A stretch of DNA of 64,000 nt from Kribbella voronezhensis (GTDB lineage Bacteria > Actinomycetota > Actinomycetes > Propionibacteriales > Kribbellaceae). Where the stretch lies: assembly GCF_004365175.1 (NCBI RefSeq), contig NZ_SOCE01000001.1:4533403-4597402 (forward strand). Reading direction: 5' to 3'. Within the stretch, counting starts at the first letter, position 1. Every line of letters begins with the position of its first letter. A program made the translations under genes and the position numbers. Shown in pieces: positions 57,933 through 64,000 of the stretch. The notes under the pieces were generated by a model that worked only from the letters and a program-made list of their open reading frames with translations, was not told where the DNA came from and ran no database searches.

Positions 57933-59089
57933 CACCGGACTCCTTGCAGTGGATCACCCGCCGTGCCTCCTGGGCGATGCTGGGCCTTCATCTGGCCGTC
58001 GTCGTGCTACCGCTGGTCCTGGTGACCACCGGTGGGGCTGCCGATCACAGCGCCCGGCAGATCGCGTTCGCAGTACCGGCGCTGACGGTCTTCGCCATCC
58101 TTCACCTGCGCCATGTCCGGGCCGCCGCCCGGGGCTCGCGGCCGAGGGGATGGCCTTGGTCGTTGATCGCTCTGGCCGCCCTCGCGTACCTGCCGCTGAA
58201 CTGGATCGGAGGCGACTGGGCCGCCACCGGGCTTCTGCTGACCGCGTCGGCGATGCTGCTGCTTCCCGGGCACTGGCGGTTCTCCGTCGGTTTCGCGGTT
58301 CCGTTCGCCATAGGTACCGCGTGGAACATCCTGCTGGCCTTCGGCTATCTGGGGGCTGATCAAGGCGACCCGTCCGGCAGCAACGACAACGAGGTGGTGG
58401 TCGCGGTCTACTGGGTGGGCATCCAGTGCGTCTTCATCTTCGCCCTGTACGGCGTGGTCCGGCTGGTCGTGCTGGTGAACGAGCTGTACGAGACGCGGTC
58501 CGAGCTGGCGCAGTCGGCGGTCGACCGGGAGCGGATCCGGCTGTCGCGGGATCTGCACGATCTGCTGGGTCAGAGTCTGTCGGCGATCTCACTGAAGGGA
58601 GACCTGGCGATCCGGCTGCTGCCGATCGACCCGGCCGGCGCGCGGACCGAGATCGTCAGCCTGACCGAGGTGGCCCGCACCGCGCTGCGCGACGTACGGG
58701 CTATCACGAGAGACGAACACCAGGTAACGCTGCGAGACGAGATCGCCGCGGCGGCCGCGTTGCTCGCCGCGGCCGGGGTGGATGCGCGGATCGAGGACGG
58801 TGGGTACGAGTTGCCGTCGCCGGTCGAGCGCGTGCTGGCGTGGGCGGTACGGGAGGGGACCACGAATCTGCTGCGGCACAGCGACGCGTCGTACTGCGTG
58901 ATCAAGCTGACCCTCGTCGACGGACAGGTCTCGCTGGAGATGGTGAACGACGGCGTACGGTCGGCGGTGAGTGCGGACGGCAGCGGGATCGCCGGGTTGC
59001 ACGAGCGCGCGGCGGCGCTGGGTGGACATGTGAGTACGCAGACGGCCGGGAACACCTTCCGGTTGTCCGTCAGCCTGGAGGTCAGATGA
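57929..59089 (+). CDS. Sensor histidine kinase, HisKA_3 type (DesK-like)
   Basis: A 386-residue kinase with about six membrane helices in residues 15-190. The phospho-His is in RLSRDLHDLLGQSLSAISLK (about residues 205-224). The N box is AVREGTTNLLRHSDASY, and the G box region is GSGIAGLHERAAALGG. It is preceded by the degenerate paralogue and followed by its cognate response regulator, both with 4-base overlaps. The frame extends upstream to 57848 but only inside the previous gene. Confidence 0.92.
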   Translation: MTPDSLQWITRRASWAMLGLHLAVVVLPLVLVTTGGAADHSARQIAFAVPALTVFAILHLRHVRAAARGSRPRGWPWSLIALAALAYLPLNWIGGDWAATGLLLTASAMLLLPGHWRFSVGFAVPFAIGTAWNILLAFGYLGADQGDPSGSNDNEVVVAVYWVGIQCVFIFALYGVVRLVVLVNELYETRSELAQSAVDRERIRLSRDLHDLLGQSLSAISLKGDLAIRLLPIDPAGARTEIVSLTEVARTALRDVRAITRDEHQVTLRDEIAAAAALLAAAGVDARIEDGGYELPSPVERVLAWAVREGTTNLLRHSDASYCVIKLTLVDGQVSLEMVNDGVRSAVSADGSGIAGLHERAAALGGHVSTQTAGNTFRLSVSLEVR

Positions 59090-59691
59090 TCAGGGTCCTC
59101 ATCGCCGAGGACATGCACATGATCCGCGGCGCGCTGGTGGCCCTGCTGTCCTTGGAGGAGGACATGGAGGTCGTGGCGGAGCTGGATCGCGGCGACGAGA
59201 TCGTCGCCGCGGCGTTGCGGACGCAGCCCGATGTGGCGGTGCTGGACATCGACCTGCCGGGCGTCGACGGACTGACCGCGGCCGGAGAACTGCACGAGAA
59301 GTTGCCGTCAGCAAGGATCTTGGTGCTCACCGGATTGAGTCAGCCGGGCGTACTGCTGCGGGCTCTGCAGGCCCACGTTCGCGGGTTCATCGTGAAGGAC
59401 GCGCCGGCCGAGACGCTGGCCGACGGCGTACGACGGGTTCACGCGGGGGAGCGGGTCATCGACCCGGATCTGATCGCGGCCGCCCTCGAAACCGGCACCA
59501 GCCCGCTCACCGCCCGGGAGGCCGACGTACTGCGAGCTGCCGAGTCAGGGCTGCCGACCGATCAGATCGCGAGCCGGCTGTCGCTGTCGTCCGCGACGGT
59601 GCGCAACTACCTGTCCAACGCCATCACCAAGGTGGGTGCGCACAACCGGCTGGACGCGATCAGGATCGCGCGCAACGCCGGCTGGCTGTAG
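59086..59691 (+). CDS. NarL/LuxR family response regulator (DesR-like)
   Basis: A 201-residue response regulator. The receiver pocket is IRVLIAEDMHMIRGALVALL, the phospho-Asp is in VAVLDIDLPGVDG, and the Thr and Lys are in ILVLTGLSQ and GFIVKDAP. The LuxR DNA-binding domain has SPLTAREADVLRAAESG and LSSATVRNYLSNAITKVG. It shares many features with the regulator at 19489-20109, including C-terminal RIARNAGWL against RIARTHGWI, so the two systems are paralogous. It is the last gene of its three-gene unit; the target is not in view, as no ABC exporter follows it. Confidence 0.92.
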   Translation: MIRVLIAEDMHMIRGALVALLSLEEDMEVVAELDRGDEIVAAALRTQPDVAVLDIDLPGVDGLTAAGELHEKLPSARILVLTGLSQPGVLLRALQAHVRGFIVKDAPAETLADGVRRVHAGERVIDPDLIAAALETGTSPLTAREADVLRAAESGLPTDQIASRLSLSSATVRNYLSNAITKVGAHNRLDAIRIARNAGWL

Positions 59692-59753
59692 GTCCTTGGG
59701 GAATCAGGGGTGTTCCGGAGGCCCGCGCTTCGGCGAGTTGGTTGAATCAGGGT

Positions 59754-61001
59754 ATGGCGACCATGGTGTTGAGCGGGGCCGATGTGGTGCGGCGGCGTGG
59801 GCTGCGGCAGATGCGGTTGGTGGCGCTGTCCTTGCTGGTGCTCGCCGCCGTCATCTACGTCCTCACCCTGCATCACGACGGTGCGTGGGGATACGTGAAC
59901 TCGGCGGCCGAGGCGGCGATGGTCGGCGCGCTGGCCGACTGGTTCGCCGTCACCGCGCTGTTCCGGCACCCGCTCGGGCTGCCGATCCCGCACACCGCGA
60001 TCGTGCCGACCCGCAAGGACAGCCTGGCGGAGAGCCTGGAGCAGTTCGTCACCGAGAACTTCCTGTCCGAGGCCGTCGTCGCCGAGAAGATGCGCACCGC
60101 CGAAGTCGGCCGCCGGGTCGGCGAATGGCTTGCCACCGGCAACCATGCCGAACGGATCGTCGAGGAAGGCGCCCGCACGATCGGCGCCGCCTTGCCGAAG
60201 CTCGGTGATGCCGACGTCACGGCGTTCGTCCAGGGTTCGCTGCTACCGCGCTTCGCGAAGGAGCCGCTGAGCCCGATCGCGGGCCACTTCCTCAAGTCGG
60301 TCGTCGACGACGGCGCTCACCACGCCCTGTTCGAACTGCTGATGGTCGAGGCGTACGACTGGCTGCTGGAGAACCGCGACACTCTTGCCGAAGTCGTCGG
60401 GCCGCGCGCACCTCGCTGGTCACCGCGCTGGGTGGACGCGCTCGTGATCGACCGGATCCACCGCGAGGCACTCAGCTGGCTGGCCGGCGTACGGGACGAT
60501 CCGCACCACCCCGCCCGCAAGGCCGTCGACCGCCTCCTCGACCAACTCGCCGACGACCTCCAGCACGACCCCGAGATGATGGAACGCTTCGAGGCGTTCA
60601 AGCGCCGGATGCTCACCCACCCCGACATGGGCACCAGCCTGACCGCCGTCTGGGACGCGGCCCGTACGGCGTTGATCGACGCGATCGCCGACCCCAACGG
60701 CCACCTCCGCCAACGCGGCGCCCAACTCATCAAGGACCTCGGTCACCGCCTGCAGACCGACGACACCCTCCGCGCCCGCATCGACACCCGAGCCTCCGAG
60801 GCCGTCACCTACATCATCCGCACCTACGGCACCGAGATCGTCTCGATCATCTCCGACACCATCGAACGCTGGGACGGCCGGGAAGCCGCCGACCGCATCG
60901 AACTCCACGTAGGCCGAGACCTCCAGTTCATCCGCATCAACGGCACCGTCGTAGGCGCCCTGGTAGGCCTGACAATCCACACCCTCACCCAACTGCTCTG
61001 A
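59754..61001 (+). CDS. DUF445 family membrane-anchored protein
   Basis: A 415-residue protein of the DUF445 (YjiN-like) family. It has a hydrophobic N-terminal region of two helices with the signature AAMVGALADWFAVTALFRHP (about residues 62-81) and LPIPHTAIVPTRKDSLAESL, a long helical cytoplasmic part, and a C-terminal helix (VGALVGLTIHTLTQLL). The role of the family is unknown. ATG 59754 is preferred to TTG 59742. The start is close to a direct repeat, GAATCAGGG, at 59701 and 59745. The vapBC genes follow closely. Confidence 0.85.
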   Translation: MATMVLSGADVVRRRGLRQMRLVALSLLVLAAVIYVLTLHHDGAWGYVNSAAEAAMVGALADWFAVTALFRHPLGLPIPHTAIVPTRKDSLAESLEQFVTENFLSEAVVAEKMRTAEVGRRVGEWLATGNHAERIVEEGARTIGAALPKLGDADVTAFVQGSLLPRFAKEPLSPIAGHFLKSVVDDGAHHALFELLMVEAYDWLLENRDTLAEVVGPRAPRWSPRWVDALVIDRIHREALSWLAGVRDDPHHPARKAVDRLLDQLADDLQHDPEMMERFEAFKRRMLTHPDMGTSLTAVWDAARTALIDAIADPNGHLRQRGAQLIKDLGHRLQTDDTLRARIDTRASEAVTYIIRTYGTEIVSIISDTIERWDGREAADRIELHVGRDLQFIRINGTVVGALVGLTIHTLTQLL

Positions 61002-61003
61002 GG

Positions 61004-61017
61004 TAGCACATGTGCTA
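61004..61017. promoter_or_regulatory. VapB operator (perfect palindrome)
   Basis: TAGCACATGTGCTA: a 14-bp perfect palindrome that overlaps the -10-like TATTTT (61016-61021). TATTTT ends 7 nt before the vapB ATG. Typical site for autorepression by a VapBC complex. Confidence 0.75.
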
Positions 61018-61028
61018 TTTTGGCTGGT

Positions 61029-61277
61029 ATGGATGCCTTGGGACTGCGCGAGCTACGCCAGAACGCGAGTGACCTGGTCCGCCGGGCCGAAGCCGGCGAG
61101 CACCTGGTGATCACCGTGTCCGGCCGGCCGGCGGCTGTGCTCGGACCCGCCGAACGAGACTACTGGCGACGGTACGACGAGGTCGCCGAAGTTCTGAGCG
61201 TCCGGTCCGACGACGACTGGACCGCAGACCGTGAACTGGTCGACCACGCCCTGCGGGACCCCTGGGAGAACCAGTGA
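61029..61277 (+). CDS. vapB: Type II antitoxin, Phd/YefM-type (VapB)
   Basis: An 82-residue antitoxin. The N-terminal DNA-binding fold has LGLRELRQNASDLVRRAEAG and LVITVSGRPAAVLGPAER. The acidic C-terminal tail (VRSDDDWTADRELVDHALRD) would wrap the toxin. It partners the PIN-domain toxin that overlaps it by 4 bases. A perfect 14-bp palindrome upstream is the likely autoregulatory site. The ATG has no ribosome site and a -10 box 7 nt upstream, so translation may be leaderless; a TTG at 61020 is less likely. Confidence 0.88.
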   Translation: MDALGLRELRQNASDLVRRAEAGEHLVITVSGRPAAVLGPAERDYWRRYDEVAEVLSVRSDDDWTADRELVDHALRDPWENQ

Positions 61278-61654
61278 GGGCCGTCCTCGACACCAGCGTC
61301 CTGATCGGCGGTCTCGCGGAACCGATCGATGCCGAGCTGGCGATCAGCGCAGTCAGCCTGGCCGAGCTGCATTTCGGCGTCCTGATCGCAAAGACGCCGC
61401 AAGTCCGCGCGGCACGATTGCGCCGCGTCGCGTCTATCGAGCGTGCCTTCGAGCCACTTCCGGTCACGGATGCCGTCGCCCGGACATATGGCGCCTTGGC
61501 GGCGGCCGTTGTAGCTGCTGGTCGTCATCCCCGGAGTCGATCCCTCGATCTACTCATCGCGGCCACCGCCGCCACCCACGACGCCGTGCTCTACACCTGC
61601 AATCCCAAGGACTTTTACGGGCTCGACGAACACCTCGAGGTCGTCGCTGTCTGA
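61274..61654 (+). CDS. vapC: Type II toxin, PIN-domain ribonuclease (VapC)
   Basis: A 126-residue PIN-domain protein. The acidic metal-binding residues are in MRAVLDTSVLIGGL (Asp, about residue 6), SAVSLAELHFGV (Glu, about residue 31) and SRSLDLLIAATAATHDAVLY (Asp, about residues 89 and 98). VapC toxins cut RNA, often tRNA or rRNA. The GTG start overlaps vapB. No deleterious change is visible, so the toxin appears intact. It ends 66 bp before a hairpin and the convergent korB. Confidence 0.9.
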   Translation: MRAVLDTSVLIGGLAEPIDAELAISAVSLAELHFGVLIAKTPQVRAARLRRVASIERAFEPLPVTDAVARTYGALAAAVVAAGRHPRSRSLDLLIAATAATHDAVLYTCNPKDFYGLDEHLEVVAV

Positions 61655-61720
61655 CGACCCGGACCTGAGGATCGCGCACTGCTGCGGCACCTTCACCGGG
61701 ACGCCGACAGCAACCACCAG

Positions 61721-61750
61721 CCGAGCCGCGGCGGGGGAGCGGCGGCTCGG
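61721..61750. terminator. Bidirectional hairpin between vapC and korB
   Basis: CCGAGCCGC pairs perfectly with GCGGCTCGG around a G-rich loop. The adjacent GTGGTGGGAGCTGCGTGGG (ending at 61770) resembles the start of the dispersed 3' repeats; on the - strand it starts 3 nt after the korB stop. Confidence 0.65.
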
Positions 61751-61773
61751 GGTGGTGGGAGCTGCGTGGGGCG

Positions 61774-62841
61774 TTAGTTGACGGTCCAGGTGTCGGTGCC
61801 GGTTAGGAGGGATTGGAGGTCGCCGGTGCCCTGGGACTCCTTGGAGGTGGTGACCTGTTGGCGGACCAGGTCGTCGTAGGCCGGGCGGTCTACGGAGCGG
61901 AAGACGCCGATGGGGGCCCGGTGGAGGACGCCGGCGTCGGTGAGGCGGGAGAGGGCGAAGGCGTACGCCGGGTCGTCGGCGTGGGCGTCGTGGATGACCA
62001 GGTCGGCCTCGCCGCCGGGCAGTGAGGCGACTTCGCGGACCGCGAGGGAGGCGAAGCCGTCGCGGACGACGCCGAGGCGGCCGTCGGTGCCGAAGCGGAT
62101 GGGTTCGCCGTGGACCAGCGGGATGATCGCGTCGTCGCGGGTCTCGGGGTTCTTGAAGGCGTCGAAGGCGTTGTCGTTGAAGATCGGGCAGTTCTGGTAG
62201 ATCTCGACGATCGCCGTACCGCGGTGGGCCGCGGCCTGCCGCAGTACGTCGGTCAGGTGTTTGCGGTCCGAGTCGATGGTGCGCGCCACGAAGGTCGCCT
62301 CCGCGCCGAGCGCCAGCGAGACCGGGTTGAACGGGTTGTCGACCGAACCCATCGGCGTCGACTTCGTCACCTTGCCCGGCTCCGAGGTCGGCGAGTACTG
62401 GCCCTTGGTCAACCCGTAGATCCGGTTGTTGAACAGCAGGATCTTCAGGTTCACGTTGCGCCGCAGCGTGTGGATCAGGTGGTTGCCGCCGATCGACAGC
62501 GCGTCGCCGTCGCCCGTGACGACCCAGACGCTCAGGTCCGGCCGCGCCACCGCGAGCCCGGTCGCGATCGCCGGCGCGCGGCCGTGGATCGAGTGCATGC
62601 CGTACGTCGACAGGTAATACGGGAACCGTGAGGAGCAGCCGATCCCGGAGACCATCGCGACGTTCTCGCGCTTGATCCCCAGCTCCGGCAGAAACCCTTG
62701 AAAAGCAGCCAGTACTGCGTAGTCGCCGCATCCCGGGCACCACCGGACCTCCTGGTCCGACACGTACTCCTTGCGGTTCTGCGGCTCGTCGGCGGCGGGA
62801 ACTCCCCTCAGACCGGGCAGCCCCAGATCGATCGAGGTCAT
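61774..62841 (-). CDS. korB: 2-oxoglutarate:ferredoxin oxidoreductase-type subunit beta
   Basis: KorB, 355 residues, the thiamine-diphosphate subunit of a two-subunit 2-oxoacid:ferredoxin oxidoreductase. Cys residues for the Fe-S cluster are in RWCPGCGDYAVLAAFQ (about residues 32-47). The ThDP/Mg site is in VVTGDGDALSIGGNHLIHTL and LLFNNRIYGLTKGQYSPTSE. In mycobacteria KorAB replaces or supplements the 2-oxoglutarate dehydrogenase and reduces ferredoxin. It lies downstream of korA with a 4-base overlap and ends close to the convergent vapC. Confidence 0.93.
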   Translation of the reverse strand: MTSIDLGLPGLRGVPAADEPQNRKEYVSDQEVRWCPGCGDYAVLAAFQGFLPELGIKRENVAMVSGIGCSSRFPYYLSTYGMHSIHGRAPAIATGLAVARPDLSVWVVTGDGDALSIGGNHLIHTLRRNVNLKILLFNNRIYGLTKGQYSPTSEPGKVTKSTPMGSVDNPFNPVSLALGAEATFVARTIDSDRKHLTDVLRQAAAHRGTAIVEIYQNCPIFNDNAFDAFKNPETRDDAIIPLVHGEPIRFGTDGRLGVVRDGFASLAVREVASLPGGEADLVIHDAHADDPAYAFALSRLTDAGVLHRAPIGVFRSVDRPAYDDLVRQQVTTSKESQGTGDLQSLLTGTDTWTVN

Positions 62842-64000
62842 CGTGCTCCCTCCGGGTTCAGGTGGCCGTTCGCGGACGGATGGCCGTTGTGGCCGTTGTG
62901 AGCGATCGGATCGTGCAGGGCCTCGCCGTGGGTGACAGCAGCCGCGTCGGCGCCGAGGTGACGCGCGTCGTCGTCGATCCCCTCGGTCTCCTCGACCAGG
63001 TTGCCGATCACCTCGGCGAGTTCGGCCGCGCCGAGCGGCATGCCGCGGACCTGTGCGTAAGACACCACGTCGACCAGGTACTTCGCCCGCAACAGCATCG
63101 CGAGCTGCCCGAGGTTCATCTCCGGCACGAGCACCTTGTCGTAAGAGCGAAGGATGTCGCCCAGGTTCGGCGGGAAGGGGTTCAGGTGCCGCAGGTGCGC
63201 CTGCGCGATCTTCCCGCCCACCTTGCGAACGCGCCGGCAGGCAGCACCGATCGGCCCGTACGTCGAACCCCAGCCGAGCACCAGCACCTTCGCCGTACCG
63301 TCGGGGTCGTCCACCTCCAGCGGCGGGACGGTGATGCCGTCGACCTTGGCCTGGCGGGTGCGGACCATCAGGTCGTGGTTGGCCGGGTCGTAGGAGATGT
63401 TGCCGGTCTTGTCCTCCTTCTCCAGACCACCGATGCGGTGATCGAGCCCCGCCGTACCGGGAACGGCCCAGGCACGCGCCAGGGTCTCCGGATCGCGCAG
63501 GTAGGGAAGGTAGACCGGCTCACCCTTGTCGTTGGTCGCGTTGGGCGACGTCGTGAAGTTGGGGTCGATCGTCGGCAGGTTCTCGATCACCGGGATCTGC
63601 CACGGCTCGGAGCCGTTCGCGAGGTAGCCGTCGGACAGCACGATCACCGGCGTGCGGTAGGTGACGGCGATCCGGGTCGCCTCGATCGCGATCGCGAAGC
63701 AGTCCGCGGGGGACTGGGCCGCGACCACCGGCAGCGGGGCCTCGCCGTTGCGGCCGAACATCACCTGCAGCAGGTCGGCCTGCTCGGTCTTGGTCGGCAT
63801 ACCGGTCGACGGGCCGGCCCGCTGGATGTCGCACACCACCAGCGGCAGTTCGAGCATCACGCCGAGGCCGATCGTCTCCGACTTCAGGCTGATCCCCGGA
63901 CCGGACGACGTGGTGACACCGAGCGCGCCGCCGAACGAGGCGCCCAGCGCCGCGCCGACACCGGCGATCTCGTCCTCGGCCTGGATCGTCGTCACGTCGA
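62838..64000 (-). CDS. korA: 2-oxoglutarate:ferredoxin oxidoreductase-type subunit alpha, 3' part
   Basis: KorA C-terminal part; the gene starts beyond the right end of the window. The visible 385 or so residues cover the pyrimidine-binding domain (ALGVTTSSGPGISLKSETIG and LVVCDIQRAGPSTGMPTKTE) and the C-terminal domains (VLGWGSTYGPIGAACRRVRK and HLRHLNPFPPNLGDILRSYD). The gene ends in a hydrophilic tail with HNGHNGHPSANGH, which is not part of the fold. A fused gamma domain, as in many KorA, would lie outside the window. It overlaps korB by 4 bases. Product: succinyl-CoA from 2-oxoglutarate, with electrons to ferredoxin (known for the family). Confidence 0.9.
   Translation of the reverse strand, partial: DVTTIQAEDEIAGVGAALGASFGGALGVTTSSGPGISLKSETIGLGVMLELPLVVCDIQRAGPSTGMPTKTEQADLLQVMFGRNGEAPLPVVAAQSPADCFAIAIEATRIAVTYRTPVIVLSDGYLANGSEPWQIPVIENLPTIDPNFTTSPNATNDKGEPVYLPYLRDPETLARAWAVPGTAGLDHRIGGLEKEDKTGNISYDPANHDLMVRTRQAKVDGITVPPLEVDDPDGTAKVLVLGWGSTYGPIGAACRRVRKVGGKIAQAHLRHLNPFPPNLGDILRSYDKVLVPEMNLGQLAMLLRAKYLVDVVSYAQVRGMPLGAAELAEVIGNLVEETEGIDDDARHLGADAAAVTHGEALHDPIAHNGHNGHPSANGHLNPEGAR

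Noticed and set aside
1..64000. tRNA, rRNA, insertion sequences or prophage genes
   Set aside because: I saw no tRNA-like cloverleaf with TTCGANNC loop context, no transposase or integrase, and no phage genes. A tool-based scan could still find a tRNA that I missed by eye.

Overview
The window is about 64 kb of high-G+C DNA with GTG/TTG starts, many 4-base ATGA/GTGA gene overlaps, menaquinone rather than ubiquinone genes, a 14-gene nuo operon and actinobacterial family types (DUF4229, SigE-type ECF, DesK/DesR-like two-component systems). It is an actinomycete chromosome. The gene mix and the very frequent GTAC tetranucleotide make me think of Kribbella or another Nocardioidaceae relative; that assignment is inference. 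I saw no tRNA, rRNA, insertion sequence, prophage or CRISPR array.

Layout. 1-2154: end of a cytochrome c maturation cluster (ResB, CcsB, DUF4229). 2293-4625: TetR repressor, operator and DHA2 drug exporter. 5005-7969: GNAT enzyme, TMEM175-like channel, M48 and M23 peptidases. 8004-13792: Cds1-like PLP enzyme, then menA and the overlapping menE-menC-menD. 13779-17743: mannosyltransferase-like membrane protein, and a DrrAB-type ABC exporter with its PadR regulator and operator. 17800-19469: two tandem GNAT paralogues. 19489-23028: ABC exporter plus two-component system. 23161-27870: a tandem repeat array, an MBL hydrolase, menF, menG and menJ. 28003-44600: nuoA-N followed by an overlapping polyprenyl diphosphate synthase. 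44601-49773: two repeat blocks, a P-loop kinase-like protein, an Rrf2 regulator with its cupin target, RarD, a TIM-barrel isomerase-like protein and a TRM11-like methyltransferase. 49787-61001: an ECF sigma factor with its membrane partner, an M15 peptidase, HAD and lactate-oxidase-like enzymes, a membrane protein, an MFS transporter, a decayed PPOX gene, a degenerate kinase with a second two-component system, and DUF445. 61004-64000: a VapBC module and the korB/korA 2-oxoacid:ferredoxin oxidoreductase (korA cut by the window end).

The unifying theme is respiration. Cytochrome c assembly, menaquinone synthesis (menF, D, C, E, A, G, side-chain synthase, MenJ saturation), complex I and a ferredoxin-reducing KorAB lie together. 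MenB and MenH are not in the window.

The least-explained signals are non-coding. One is a family of short GC-rich repeats with core GCTCCTNCGTCGC that begins 2-21 nt after the stop codons of four genes and is amplified into a 71-77 bp tandem array at 23161-23613. Others are a paired Rrf2 operator (46256-46276 and 46799-46819), a set of apparently leaderless promoters, and a strong preference for GTAC. Protein-level oddities are a NuoG that lacks the N7 cluster cysteines and a pseudo-histidine kinase beside an intact one.
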